Assembly (NCBI RefSeq): GCF_022429645.1
Contig: NZ_CP092480.1
Coordinates: forward strand, 2,524,501-2,588,500
From: Lutibacter sp. A80
Lineage (GTDB): Bacteria > Bacteroidota > Bacteroidia > Flavobacteriales > Flavobacteriaceae
Length of the DNA stretch: 64,000 nucleotides
Reading direction: 5' to 3'
Shown: positions 43,066-51,846 of the stretch, in pieces
Position numbering within the stretch: position 1 is the stretch's first letter
Layout of the letters: each line of letters opens with the position of its first letter
Made by a program: the position numbers and the translations under genes
Notes under the pieces: model-generated
The model's input: only the letters and a program-made list of their open reading frames with translations
Database searches by the model: none
Told to the model about the DNA's origin: nothing

Positions 43066-43458
43066 CTATTTTTTATTTTGAGAAATTGATTTGTTTACCT
43101 TCCAAACTATAAAAATTAGTAAAAATTGAATAGGTAATCTAATAAAAGCTGCTTGTTTACTACCAATAGCTGGAGTGCTAGAAAACACATCCCAAATATG
43201 AATTGGTAGAAAAAGTATTAATAAAATTAATATTCCCAAGGCTCCTAATTTTGCATACTTTTTAAAAAGCAACATTGCTCCTACTATAATTTCAACAGCT
43301 CCAGAAATATAAATTATTGCTAATTTAAAAGGTAAAAATGCCGGAACAAATGGCATAAAAAAGCTTGGTTTTATAAAATGTTGTGCTCCTGCATATATCA
43401 TAAATACTGCAATTACAATTTTTAAAACATTCCAAATTTTTAAAGAATTCATTTTCAT
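43066..43458 (-). CDS. DoxX family membrane protein
   Basis: 130 aa, four hydrophobic segments (VLKIVIAVFMIYAGAQHFI, KLAIIYISGAVEIIVGAMLL, ALGILILLILFLPIHIWDV, RLPIQFLLIFIVWKV), as in DoxX/DoxD-like quinone- or thiol-linked membrane proteins. Start ATG 43458; the frame upstream to a TTG at 43479 crosses the -7 promoter element. First gene of the seven-gene redox operon. Confidence 0.9.
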   Translation of the reverse strand: MKMNSLKIWNVLKIVIAVFMIYAGAQHFIKPSFFMPFVPAFLPFKLAIIYISGAVEIIVGAMLLFKKYAKLGALGILILLILFLPIHIWDVFSSTPAIGSKQAAFIRLPIQFLLIFIVWKVNKSISQNKK

Positions 43459-43476
43459 AATAGTGTTTTGTGAGTA

Positions 43477-43484
43477 CAAATGTA
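43477..43484 (-). promoter_or_regulatory. -7 promoter element of the redox operon
   Basis: The minus strand reads TACATTTG, 18 nt before the DoxX ATG. The TetR-type palindrome is centred about 28 nt upstream, over the -33 region. Confidence 0.7.
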
Positions 43485-43493
43485 TAAAAAATA

Positions 43494-43527
43494 ATTCACA
43501 AAATGAACGTTCATTCGTTTTGTGAAT
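43494..43527. promoter_or_regulatory. TetR-type operator palindrome
   Basis: The perfect 12-bp palindrome ATGAACGTTCAT (43503-43514) sits inside wider arms ATTCACAAA (43494-43502) and TTTGTGAAT (43519-43527). The core is the classical shape of TetR/AcrR operators and overlaps the -33 region of the DoxX operon. The divergent rlmF start is 53 bp away, so it could be affected as well. Confidence 0.7.
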
Positions 43528-43579
43528 ATAAAATTATGTTAAAACTTAAAATGACTACTTTTACAGCAGAAATTAAATT

Positions 43580-44497
43580 ATGAAAACAGCAAAAGAGAAT
43601 AACAGTAAATTACATATAAATAACAAACATAAAAATGGTTATAATTTTGTGGCTTTGTGCGAAGTATATCCAGATTTAAAAGAATTTGTTTTTGTAAATA
43701 AATATGGGACTGAAACCATAGATTTTGCGAACCCGAAAGCTGTTAAAGCTATAAATACAGCGTTGCTATTTAAATTTTATAATATTTCTTTTTGGAATTT
43801 TCCTGATGATAATTTATGTCCACCAATTCCTGGAAGAGTAGATTATATTCATTATTTGGCAGATTTATTAAAATCGTCTGGAATTACTAATAATATTAGC
43901 GTTTTAGATATTGGAACAGGTGCAAATTGTATATATCCTTTACTAGGAAATGCTGAGTATCAATGGAATTTTCTAGGAACAGATATTGATAAAAAATCTA
44001 TAGATAGAGCTGAAAAAATAATTAAAAAAAATAAACTTTCTAATGCCATTAAATTGATTCAGCAAAAAGATGCTAGTCAAATATTTAAAGGGATTTTAAC
44101 TAAAGACACTAAATTATCGGCCACTATTTGCAATCCACCTTTTTACAAATCGCAAGAAGAAGCAATGCAAGCCAATGCTAGAAAATTAGAAGGTTTAGGA
44201 AATACAGATTCTGTTGAATCTCGTAATTTTAGTGGAAAACAGCAAGAATTATGGTATAAAGGTGGTGAAAAAGCATTTATTCATACTTATGCTTACGAAA
44301 GTGCACAATTTAAAACCAATTGTTTTTGGTATACTACCCTAGTTTCAAAAAAACAAAATGCAGAAAGCTTAGTGCCTTCATTAAAAAAAATGGGTGCCAC
44401 TAAAATTAAAACAATTCCAATGCATCAAGGAAATAAAGTTACACGTATTGTTGCTTGGACTTTTTTAACTGAAGAAGAACAAAAAGCCTGGATTTAA
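43580..44497 (+). CDS. rlmF: 23S rRNA (adenine(1618)-N(6))-methyltransferase
   Basis: 305 aa. It methylates A1618 of 23S rRNA using SAM. SAM-binding LDIGTGANCIYPLLG (about 115-129), adenine-specific catalytic CNPPFYKSQEEA, and the family N-terminus with LHINNKHKNGYNF and FWNFPDDNLCPPIPGR. Single gene, divergent from the redox operon. Confidence 0.94.
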   Translation: MKTAKENNSKLHINNKHKNGYNFVALCEVYPDLKEFVFVNKYGTETIDFANPKAVKAINTALLFKFYNISFWNFPDDNLCPPIPGRVDYIHYLADLLKSSGITNNISVLDIGTGANCIYPLLGNAEYQWNFLGTDIDKKSIDRAEKIIKKNKLSNAIKLIQQKDASQIFKGILTKDTKLSATICNPPFYKSQEEAMQANARKLEGLGNTDSVESRNFSGKQQELWYKGGEKAFIHTYAYESAQFKTNCFWYTTLVSKKQNAESLVPSLKKMGATKIKTIPMHQGNKVTRIVAWTFLTEEEQKAWI

Positions 44498-44516
44498 AAC
44501 AGTTTTACCAATGTTT

Positions 44517-45383
44517 TTAATGCTGATGAAAAGTTTTTGAAACAAAAAACAATACTTCAGGCAAAGCTTCACGCCAATACGTCCAATTATGTGCGCCATT
44601 TCTAACACGATATTCATGTGGAATATTATTTTTTCGCATGGCAATATGCACTAAACTATTACCTTCAAATAAAAAATCATCGTCGCCACAATCAATATAC
44701 CAATGCACAGATTTTGACTCTTCAACAGGTGTATTATTAATTAAAGAAAGTGCATTGTGAGTTTCTAAATAAGTTTGAATTTTTTTATCACTAACAACTA
44801 CATCATTCCCTAATCGTTTTTGCCAGTCTTTATATTCATCTATTGTACGAGGTCCAATAAAAGCACTTAAAGGACAAGCAGACGAAAATAAATCTGGACG
44901 ATGCAATGCATACATAAATGTTCCGCCCCCTCCCATAGAAAGTCCTGCAATAGCTCTAAAACGTTTAGAACTTTTTATTCTATACTTTTTTTCTACCGTT
45001 GGCATAAACTCTTTAAAAAAGAAGTTTTCGTAGTTCCAATCTCCATCAATGGAATTAAAATAACCAATTTTCTCGGTATTTGCATCCGGCATAATTATAA
45101 TCATAGGAGTTGCAGAGCCTTCTTTAATTGCAGCATCTGTTATGCGAAGTACCTCACCAAATTGAACCCAGCCAGTTTGGTCGTCTCCTAAACCGTGCAA
45201 CAAATATAAAACAGGATAACTTCTTTCAGAAGTTTCATAATCTGGTGGTAAATAAACAGCAAATTTTCGTTCACTTTTTAAAATATTACTCTTAATTGAT
45301 AGGTTGTCGAAAACCTTACCAGTTTGTGCAAAGCTTGTTATTATAAAACAAAAACTTAAAAATAGTGTAACTATATTTTTCAT
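44517..45383 (-). CDS. Secreted alpha/beta hydrolase (esterase D/feruloyl esterase-like)
   Basis: 288 aa with a signal peptide (to about residue 19, TSFA before QTGKVF). Putative esterase family: YPVLYLLHGLGDDQTGW, nucleophile elbow AGLSMGGGGTFMYAL, Asp in YIDCGDDDFLFEG and His in GAHNWTYWREALPE. Similar to feruloyl/acetyl-xylan esterase (XynZ-type) and enterochelin esterase-like folds; substrate not assignable. Monocistronic. Confidence 0.9.
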   Translation of the reverse strand: MKNIVTLFLSFCFIITSFAQTGKVFDNLSIKSNILKSERKFAVYLPPDYETSERSYPVLYLLHGLGDDQTGWVQFGEVLRITDAAIKEGSATPMIIIMPDANTEKIGYFNSIDGDWNYENFFFKEFMPTVEKKYRIKSSKRFRAIAGLSMGGGGTFMYALHRPDLFSSACPLSAFIGPRTIDEYKDWQKRLGNDVVVSDKKIQTYLETHNALSLINNTPVEESKSVHWYIDCGDDDFLFEGNSLVHIAMRKNNIPHEYRVRNGAHNWTYWREALPEVLFFVSKTFHQH

Positions 45384-45701
45384 GAATTTCTAATATTTTG
45401 TATTGTGGTAAGCACATTTGAAAAAAATGAACTTTAATCTATAAAATTAATGATTTCTATTCTGATAAAAGAATAAAAAACAATTTTTAAAAAATTAATT
45501 TAAACAAAGCTATTAACTAATATTATGCATTAAAAATCAACTAAAATACATACATAATAAAGTCATTTTAAAATAGGTTTTGAATGTAATATTACATTAT
45601 TAAATATGGAGTACTTCACTTACTAAGTTGAATTAGATTTTTTACTTATACTTAACTTTATAGTAAATAAAAATCAGGTTAAATTTAAATTGGAACAAAT
45701 T
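45384..45701. other. 318-bp gene-free intergenic region
   Basis: Between the divergent esterase and OsmC genes. Apart from the palindrome at 45583-45598 I see only A/T-rich sequence and no ORF with a plausible start. Confidence 0.6.
45583..45598. promoter_or_regulatory. Perfect 16-bp palindrome upstream of OsmC
   Basis: AATGTAATATTACATT, about 104 bp before the OsmC ATG. The size and symmetry suit a dimeric regulator; which one is unknown. Confidence 0.45.
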
Positions 45702-46175
45702 ATGGAAGATTTAAAATTTAGAGTTGTAGCTCAAAGTGAAAACCCAACCAAAACAGTTGTAAAAGCAAGAGGTTTTGAAATTGTAATTGATGAACCTGAA
45801 AGTCTTGGCGGCACAAATGAAGGTGCAAATCCTGTTGAATATATACTTGCTGCACTTTGTGGATGTATAAATGTAATGGGACACGTAATTGCTAAGGAAA
45901 TGGATTTTGAATTACGTGGCTTAAAAATTAAAATGTGTGGTAATTTAAATCCACAACGCTTGTTTGGATCTTCGTTTGAAGATAGATCAGGCTATAAAAA
46001 AATTGATGTTTCTTTAGAACCAGATTGTGATGTTTCTATTGAAATATTAGAAGAATGGATTGCTAAAATTGAAGATAGATGTCCTGTTTCTGACAACCTA
46101 ACCAATAAAACGCCTATAAACCTTTTACTAAAAGGCAAGTTTCATTCTCTTGAAAGTACAAGTCAGTTACATTAA
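45702..46175 (+). CDS. OsmC family protein
   Basis: 157 aa from ATG 45702. Cysteines of the OsmC fold in LAALCGCINVMGHVIAKEMD and IEDRCPVSDNLTNKTP, with a short N-terminal strand region FRVVAQSENPTKTVVKARG. It is a peroxide-reductase type distinct from the Ohr at 40738. A TTG at 45690 is in frame but less likely. Convergent with the RNA helicase gene. Confidence 0.9.
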   Translation: MEDLKFRVVAQSENPTKTVVKARGFEIVIDEPESLGGTNEGANPVEYILAALCGCINVMGHVIAKEMDFELRGLKIKMCGNLNPQRLFGSSFEDRSGYKKIDVSLEPDCDVSIEILEEWIAKIEDRCPVSDNLTNKTPINLLLKGKFHSLESTSQLH

Positions 46176-46199
46176 TACTGATTTTGTTTGTTTGTTTTA

Positions 46200-46282
46200 A
46201 ATCGCTGTTACAAGTAAATTGAAGCTTTTTGAGTTTAGAATTTCAGATATTTTTCTACTTCCAATAACTTGTAATGGCGATT
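46200..46282. terminator. Long imperfect hairpin between convergent genes
   Basis: Arms 46200-46224 and 46258-46282 pair as AATCGC/GCGATT and TTACAAGT/ACTTGTAA with small internal loops, then about seven more pairs. It lies between OsmC and the helicase stop codon and may terminate in both directions, though no long T run follows the stem. Confidence 0.4.
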
Positions 46283-46283
46283 A

Positions 46284-47522
46284 TTAATACCATCGCTTTT
46301 TATTTTTCTTTGAAGCAGCAGATTTTCTTCCTGGTTTGTGTTTACTTTTACCTGGTGTTCTGTGTACTTCTCGCTTTGCCTTAGGATCTAATACATAAGG
46401 ATGTTGGTCCATTACAGGGATTGCAGTATTAATTAATTGTTGAATATCTTTTATATATGCTTTCTCGTCTGCAGAACAAAATGAATACGCTTCTCCTGTA
46501 TTTCCGGCTCTACCAGTTCTACCAATTCTATGGACATAAGTTTCAGAAACATTTGGAATATCAAAGTTTATAACAGCGTCTAAATTATCAATATCAATTC
46601 CACGTGCGGCAACATCTGTTGCTATTAAAATATTTATAGCTCCTTCTTTAAAATTATTTAGTGCTTTTTCGCGATCATTTTGTGTTTTATCTCCGTGAAT
46701 ACTATCAACTTTATAACCATTTCCTTTAAGCATTTTTTCAAGTTTAGCAATACCCATTTTGGTACGTCTAAAAATTAAAATATTACCTTTTATAGTATTT
46801 CTTAGTAAATATAAACACAACTCCATTTTATGTTGTTTATGCACATAAAATAATAACTGATTTACACTTTTAGCAGCAGATGAAGTTGGTGTTACATCTA
46901 CGGTTTCAGGTTCTTTTAAAATTTTGTTTGCTAACTGTACAACTTTTGTAGGCATTGTAGCAGAAAACAATAATATTTGCTTTTCGTTAGGACATAAACG
47001 TTCAATTTTACGAACATCGTCTATAAAACCCATATCTAACATTAAATCGGCTTCATCTAACACTAAGGTTTCAATATAATCTAAATTTAAGCAATCTTGT
47101 TTGTGTAAATCTAACAATCTACCTGGCGTAGCAACCAAAATATCAACACCTTTTTTAAGTACATCTTTTTGTGGTTCTATAGATGTTCCACCGTAAACAA
47201 CTGTGGTTCTTAAATTGGTAAATTTACTGTATGTTTTAAAGTTTTCTTCAATTTGAATTGCCAATTCTCTGGTTGGACTAATAACCAAAGCTTTCACTTT
47301 TTTTCCTTTTTTACCAGCATCTTGTTTATCAAAAAGTAATTGTAAAATTGGTAAGGCAAAAGCAGCTGTTTTTCCTGTTCCAGTTTGTGCTGAAGCTATT
47401 ACATCATTTTTAGCTAAAACCAACGGAATAGTTTGTGCTTGTACTGGTGTTGCTGATGTATAATTTTTTGCCTCTATGGCTTTTAAAATAGGTTTATTTA
47501 ACTTTAAGTCTTTAAATTGCAT
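46284..47522 (-). CDS. DEAD-box RNA helicase (RhlE-like)
   Basis: 412 aa. Motifs in order: Q motif region SATPVQAQTIP, Walker A ASAQTGTGKTAAFALP, PTRELAIQI, VATPGRLLDLH, VLDEADLMLDMGF (DEAD), LFSATMP, ATDVAARGIDI and YVHRIGRTGRAGNTG. A Lys/Arg-rich tail (PGKSKHKPGRKSAASKKNKKRWY) probably binds RNA. Members act in ribosome assembly or RNA turnover, especially in the cold. Monocistronic with a -7 element 27 nt upstream. Confidence 0.93.
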   Translation of the reverse strand: MQFKDLKLNKPILKAIEAKNYTSATPVQAQTIPLVLAKNDVIASAQTGTGKTAAFALPILQLLFDKQDAGKKGKKVKALVISPTRELAIQIEENFKTYSKFTNLRTTVVYGGTSIEPQKDVLKKGVDILVATPGRLLDLHKQDCLNLDYIETLVLDEADLMLDMGFIDDVRKIERLCPNEKQILLFSATMPTKVVQLANKILKEPETVDVTPTSSAAKSVNQLLFYVHKQHKMELCLYLLRNTIKGNILIFRRTKMGIAKLEKMLKGNGYKVDSIHGDKTQNDREKALNNFKEGAINILIATDVAARGIDIDNLDAVINFDIPNVSETYVHRIGRTGRAGNTGEAYSFCSADEKAYIKDIQQLINTAIPVMDQHPYVLDPKAKREVHRTPGKSKHKPGRKSAASKKNKKRWY

Positions 47523-47548
47523 ACGTAGTTTTTAAAACAAGATTTTTG

Positions 47549-47556
47549 CAAAGATA
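47549..47556 (-). promoter_or_regulatory. -7 promoter element of the RNA helicase gene
   Basis: The minus strand reads TATCTTTG, 26 nt before the ATG at 47522. Confidence 0.65.
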
Positions 47557-47565
47557 CAGTAAAAT

Positions 47566-47600
47566 AAGTGAGTCGAGTTTTAAATTAATCTTGCTCACTT
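47566..47600 (-). terminator. Candidate terminator of the radical SAM operon
   Basis: AAGTGAG (47566-47572) and CTCACTT (47594-47600) pair; on the minus strand a T-rich run (TTATTTTAC) follows. It lies 150 nt downstream of the radical SAM gene. Confidence 0.35.
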
Positions 47601-47752
47601 TTTAATTGATAAAAATAGAGCTTATTCAGAAAGTACTAAAATTCGTCATTTTAAATAAGTTCAGGTTGACATAGATTTAACTTTTAAAACAACATTTATA
47701 ATTAATATTTCTACAGAAAAATACAACTTTCTAAAATAAACTAATGTTATAC

Positions 47753-49948
47753 TTACAAAACCAATAAACCGTAATTTCTAAGGTTTTTAATAGGTTTAGA
47801 ATACCAAAACAATTCAAAATTATCGAAAGAATTTTCAAAATCTTGTTTTATTTGTACAAAAGTTTTTGAACTTCCGCTATTAACAGCAATTTCTTCTAAT
47901 ACATCTAATAACCACTCGCCTTTATCTTTTTCTAATGAAGTTTCAAAAAGTTCGTTTTTGGTATGAAATGCCAATTGAATAAACTCACGAGTTTTTCCTC
48001 TTTTTGTTTTTGAAGTATAAGAAACTAGCGGGTTCCCTCCTATCCACACTATTTTAGCAGAAGATTTTATAGTTAAACTTTCTTGAGGAACTAAACAATC
48101 TTCAATAAAATATGGGTTAATTGTTGTTTCAGGAATTTTAAAATCGAACCATTCTTGTAAATCAACATCAAATCCAATGCCGTGCATAAAATTAAAAATT
48201 GATTTTTTTAATCCATAACTAAATTTTGAATGATTTATTCCAGTTTTATCTTTAAAATCAACATCGTTATTAGCAAACGTAATTTCTTTATAATTTGGAA
48301 TAACTCCATAATTATCTGGATTTAAACCAATTGGACTGTGTGCTGTTAACGAAAATTGATGCCAAAATCCAGAATTTATAATACCTAAAGCAAATAACTG
48401 ACGAACCATTTCTAAACTATCAACAGTTTCTTGTACCGTTTGCGTTGGAAAACCATACATTAAATATGCGTGTACCAAAATATCAGATTCCGTAAAATTA
48501 AGGTTTACCTGCGCTACTTGCTCAATAGTTACACCTTTATCTATTAATTTTAATAAACGCTCTGAGGCGACTTCTAATCCGCCAGAAACGGCAATTAAAC
48601 CCGATGCTTTTAAAAGAATACATAAATCTTTGGTAAAACTTTTTTCAAATCGAATATTTGCCCACCAAGTAACGGTTAAATCTCGTTTTAAAATTTCTAA
48701 AGCCAACCCTCTCATTAAGGCAGGTGGTGCAGCTTCATCAACAAAATGAAATCCACTTTCCCCGGTGGTTTCAATAATTGTTTCCATTCTGTCTACCAGT
48801 AATTTTGCCGTAATAGGTTCATAAATTTTTATATAGTCTAAAGAAATATCGCAAAAAGTACATTTTCCCCAATAACAACCGTGTGCCATAGTTAATTTAT
48901 TCCAACGACCATCGCTCCACAAACTATGCATTGGATTAGCAATTTCAATTACAGAAAGATAAGAGTTTAATAATAAATCGGTATAATCTGGCGTTCCTAA
49001 TTCACTTTGTTTATAATCGTTTCTTGTTGATGTATTTTTATAAACAACTTTATTGTTTTCTTTTAAAAATGTTCTTTTAAAATTGTAATTTTCTTCAGAA
49101 GGGCTTTTAATATAATTCCACAAAATTTCAATTGGTAGTTCACCATCATCTAAAGTAATAAAATGGAAAAATTCAAATACGCGCACATCTGACAGGCTAC
49201 GTAATTCGGTGTTTGGAAATCCACCACCCATAGAAATTTTAATCTCTGGATACTTCTTTTTAATGAATTGTGCACAACGAAATCCACTATACAAATTTCC
49301 AGGAAAAGGTACAGAAATACATACTAGTTTTGGCTGAATTAATTGTAATTTATCATCTAAAATTTGTAATGTAATTTCATCAATATATGTTTTATCTAAC
49401 TGTAAATTGTTGTACAATTCATCAAAGCTATTTGCACTTTGTCCTAAACTTTCTGCATACCTACTAAATCCAAAATTTTCATCTATACATTCTTTAATAA
49501 AATCGGAAATATCTTCTAAATAAAGTGTTGCTAAATGTTTTGCTTTATCTAAAATGCCCATAGAACCAAATGCCCATTCTAAATCGTCTAACTGATCAAA
49601 CCTTGACGCTTTTGGAAGGTAAGAACTGGTACAAATTTGTCGTGCTAAAGTTTCATTTTTTCCTTGAAGAAAAGAAATAACAGGATTAATTGTTGAAAGA
49701 TAACTATTCTTTAAAGCATAAATACGTTGCGAATTTTGAGAAATAATGGTATTATTTTCTAAGGCAACTTCGAACAAATTCTCTAAACTTTTTTTTGAAA
49801 ACAGTGCTGTAATTACCTCAATACCCAAATCCATTTGAAATGAACTTATTTGCTTGGTATTTAAAAAACCTTTTAGGTAAACAGTAGCCGGATAAGGTGT
49901 GTTTAATTGTGTAAAAGGCGGCGTAATAAGCAGTATATCTTTAGCCAT
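47753..49948 (-). CDS. B12-binding-domain radical SAM protein
   Basis: 731 aa. The N-terminal region (about 1-290) has the cobalamin-binding Rossmann pattern (ISVPFPGNLYSGFRCAQFIKK, SMGGGFPNTELRS), then a radical SAM domain (about 345-600). The cluster motif is HGCYWGKCTFC, spaced CX4CX2C rather than the common CX3CX2C. ISGGLEVASERL-like SAM segment VSGGLEVASERLLKLIDKG and AYLMYGFPTQTVQETVD follow, as in BchE-type proteins. Reaction unknown; no RiPP precursor or pathway genes are nearby. It precedes no close partner downstream, and VF530 lies 31 nt upstream. Confidence 0.88.
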   Translation of the reverse strand: MAKDILLITPPFTQLNTPYPATVYLKGFLNTKQISSFQMDLGIEVITALFSKKSLENLFEVALENNTIISQNSQRIYALKNSYLSTINPVISFLQGKNETLARQICTSSYLPKASRFDQLDDLEWAFGSMGILDKAKHLATLYLEDISDFIKECIDENFGFSRYAESLGQSANSFDELYNNLQLDKTYIDEITLQILDDKLQLIQPKLVCISVPFPGNLYSGFRCAQFIKKKYPEIKISMGGGFPNTELRSLSDVRVFEFFHFITLDDGELPIEILWNYIKSPSEENYNFKRTFLKENNKVVYKNTSTRNDYKQSELGTPDYTDLLLNSYLSVIEIANPMHSLWSDGRWNKLTMAHGCYWGKCTFCDISLDYIKIYEPITAKLLVDRMETIIETTGESGFHFVDEAAPPALMRGLALEILKRDLTVTWWANIRFEKSFTKDLCILLKASGLIAVSGGLEVASERLLKLIDKGVTIEQVAQVNLNFTESDILVHAYLMYGFPTQTVQETVDSLEMVRQLFALGIINSGFWHQFSLTAHSPIGLNPDNYGVIPNYKEITFANNDVDFKDKTGINHSKFSYGLKKSIFNFMHGIGFDVDLQEWFDFKIPETTINPYFIEDCLVPQESLTIKSSAKIVWIGGNPLVSYTSKTKRGKTREFIQLAFHTKNELFETSLEKDKGEWLLDVLEEIAVNSGSSKTFVQIKQDFENSFDNFELFWYSKPIKNLRNYGLLVL

Positions 49949-49979
49949 TTTAGAGTTTGTTTAATTAAAGAATAGCTTG

Positions 49980-50213
49980 TTACTTAATAGTTTTTAAATA
50001 TAAGTTTTCAACTTTTTCTCTTGCCCAAGGTGTTTTTCTTAAAAATTTAAGACTAGATTTTATAGTTGGGTTACTTCTAAAACAATTAATTTTTATAAGA
50101 ACTCCTAATTCTTCCCAGCCGTATTCTGAAACTAAATATTGTAAAATTTCAGCTAATTTTACACCATGTAATGGATTGTTTGGTTGTGATGCATCGCTAA
50201 TTTTATTTTTCAT
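49980..50213 (-). CDS. VF530 family DNA-binding protein
   Basis: 77 aa. Matches the VF530/DUF2132 pattern: [26 protein letters not shown] and [25 protein letters not shown]. Family knowledge: small DNA-binding fold, role unknown. It starts 2 nt after the TlpA-like gene stop and is co-transcribed with it and the radical SAM gene. Confidence 0.88.
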   Translation of the reverse strand: MKNKISDASQPNNPLHGVKLAEILQYLVSEYGWEELGVLIKINCFRSNPTIKSSLKFLRKTPWAREKVENLYLKTIK

Positions 50214-50215
50214 AA

Positions 50216-50737
50216 TTAGCCTTTTTTTAATTCATTTGCTATTACTTCAATCATATTGTTAAATTCTTTTTCTTCATACAAACGAGAAAGAAAAATTATT
50301 TTTCCATTTTTATCTAGCACAATATTTCTGGTTACACCTGCATTTGGTAGTGTAAAACTTTCAAACATAGCACCGTCTGTATCAATAGTAAAAGGATAGG
50401 TTACTTGCATTTGAGCAATAAATCGTTTTACTTTTTTTAAATCTTCTTTTAAATCAACACCTATTAAAATAAAATCGTCATTTTTAAATTTTTGCCAAAC
50501 CTGTTTTTCTAGATGCGGCATTTCTTTTCTACAAACAGAACACCAAGATGCAGTAAATTGTAATACAACAACTTTGCCTTTTAAAGTCTCATTAGTGTAT
50601 TTTGTCCCGTCTAATAAGGCAAATTTTAAATTTGGTGCTTGTTCTCCAACTTTAACTTTATAACCTCTTGTAGCGTCCTCTTGTGCAAAGTTTACTTGAA
50701 AAACCAAAAACAATACTATAAATAATAGCTTTTTCAT
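50216..50737 (-). CDS. TlpA/ResA-like thioredoxin family protein
   Basis: 173 aa with a signal peptide ([18 protein letters not shown] before QEDATRG). Thioredoxin fold with the active site [18 protein letters not shown] (CxxC) and [16 protein letters not shown] containing the cis-Pro-region loop (here Thr-Arg instead of a typical Pro). It acts in the periplasm, probably reducing disulfides. First gene of a three-gene unit. Confidence 0.9.
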   Translation of the reverse strand: MKKLLFIVLFLVFQVNFAQEDATRGYKVKVGEQAPNLKFALLDGTKYTNETLKGKVVVLQFTASWCSVCRKEMPHLEKQVWQKFKNDDFILIGVDLKEDLKKVKRFIAQMQVTYPFTIDTDGAMFESFTLPNAGVTRNIVLDKNGKIIFLSRLYEEKEFNNMIEVIANELKKG

Positions 50738-50856
50738 TTTATAAATTTAATTTTTTGTAAATATACTCCAAAATAGCAAACCTACAGTTTTAGAAACCTA
50801 TTAGGTTTAACAGCTTAGATAAGACCTCAATTATAAATAAAGTAAAAGGTTTTAGG

Positions 50857-51189
50857 TTAATTTTTTACTTTTTCCCAAAAATTATGCGCATTAATTGGCA
50901 ATTGTATTTCATCTTTTTCTGAATCGAAAATAGTTTTATTTAATGAAGAAATTACATATCTAATAATATCCTTTTTAGTAAAAACTGTTTTAAATTCCGA
51001 AAGTACTTCACTATTATTTACAAAACATAAATTACCTTGTAAATCGGTGTTTTCTAGATAAGTTAAACCTAATAAATTTTCCATTTGTTTTATAAAATTA
51101 CCATTTAATTGCAGTATAAATAGTTCTTGTTTCGTGTAAAATTGCTGATTAGTTTTTAAAATAAATAATTGACTAAGTTTTAAAATCAT
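50857..51189 (-). CDS. Hypothetical protein, 110 aa
   Basis: Begins MILKLSQLFILKTNQQFY; mixed alpha/beta with a single Cys and a C-terminal helix INAHNFWEKVKN. No signal peptide, no recognised domain. Stands alone between the TlpA-like gene and the divergent folate enzyme gene. Codon use and base composition look like the neighbours, and its single ATG start is A-rich upstream. Confidence 0.6.
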   Translation of the reverse strand: MILKLSQLFILKTNQQFYTKQELFILQLNGNFIKQMENLLGLTYLENTDLQGNLCFVNNSEVLSEFKTVFTKKDIIRYVISSLNKTIFDSEKDEIQLPINAHNFWEKVKN

Positions 51190-51281
51190 AGTACTTCTTT
51201 AAGTTGTATTTGATAAAGATAAATGGTTTTTAAATTATAATGAATATATTTATTCTAACTAATATTTTAAACTAGTAGATA

Positions 51282-51845
51282 ATGTCAATTGTAGCTAAAA
51301 AAAAGGTTTTACGAAAAGAAATGCTATTAAAACGCTCAAAATTATCAAAACCAGCAAAGAAAAATTACGATGCTTGGATTTGTGGTTCGCTGTGGAACAT
51401 TATTAAAAAACATAATTTTAAAACGGTACATTGTTATTTACCAATGGGAACAGAAATTAATATTAATGAATTGATTGATAAAATGTTACAAGAAAATATT
51501 ACAGTTGTAACTCCCAAAACATTACCAAATAGAAAATTACAAAATTTGATTTTAAATTCTTTAGACGAATTAGAAAAAGGAGTGTTTGGAACTAGTTATC
51601 CAGCAAATTCAATTGAATTTTTAGGTACGTATGACTTGATTATTGTACCTGGCTTGTCTTTTAATACAAAGAATTATAGATTAGGTTATGGTGGTGGTTA
51701 TTACGATAACTTTATGGCACAACATCCAACTTCAAAAAAAGTTGGAATTTGCTACCCTTTTCAATTGATAGATGAAATTCCTGTAGAAGTACACGATTTA
51801 CAATTAGATAATGTACTGGTAGATAGTACTTTTTTAGGCTTATAA
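51282..51845 (+). CDS. 5-formyltetrahydrofolate cyclo-ligase
   Basis: 187 aa, family length. It converts 5-formyl-THF to 5,10-methenyl-THF with ATP. Motifs: basic N-terminus KKKVLRKEMLLKRS, substrate region YLPMGTEININELID, and the nucleotide-binding LGYGGGYYDNFMA. Convergent with the GNAT gene, which ends 1 nt beyond it. Confidence 0.92.
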   Translation: MSIVAKKKVLRKEMLLKRSKLSKPAKKNYDAWICGSLWNIIKKHNFKTVHCYLPMGTEININELIDKMLQENITVVTPKTLPNRKLQNLILNSLDELEKGVFGTSYPANSIEFLGTYDLIIVPGLSFNTKNYRLGYGGGYYDNFMAQHPTSKKVGICYPFQLIDEIPVEVHDLQLDNVLVDSTFLGL

Positions 51846-51846
51846 T

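Noticed and set aside
47753..50737. RiPP or bacteriochlorophyll-like biosynthesis cluster around the radical SAM gene
   Set aside because: Only VF530 and a TlpA-like protein are nearby; there is no precursor peptide, transporter or further pathway enzyme.
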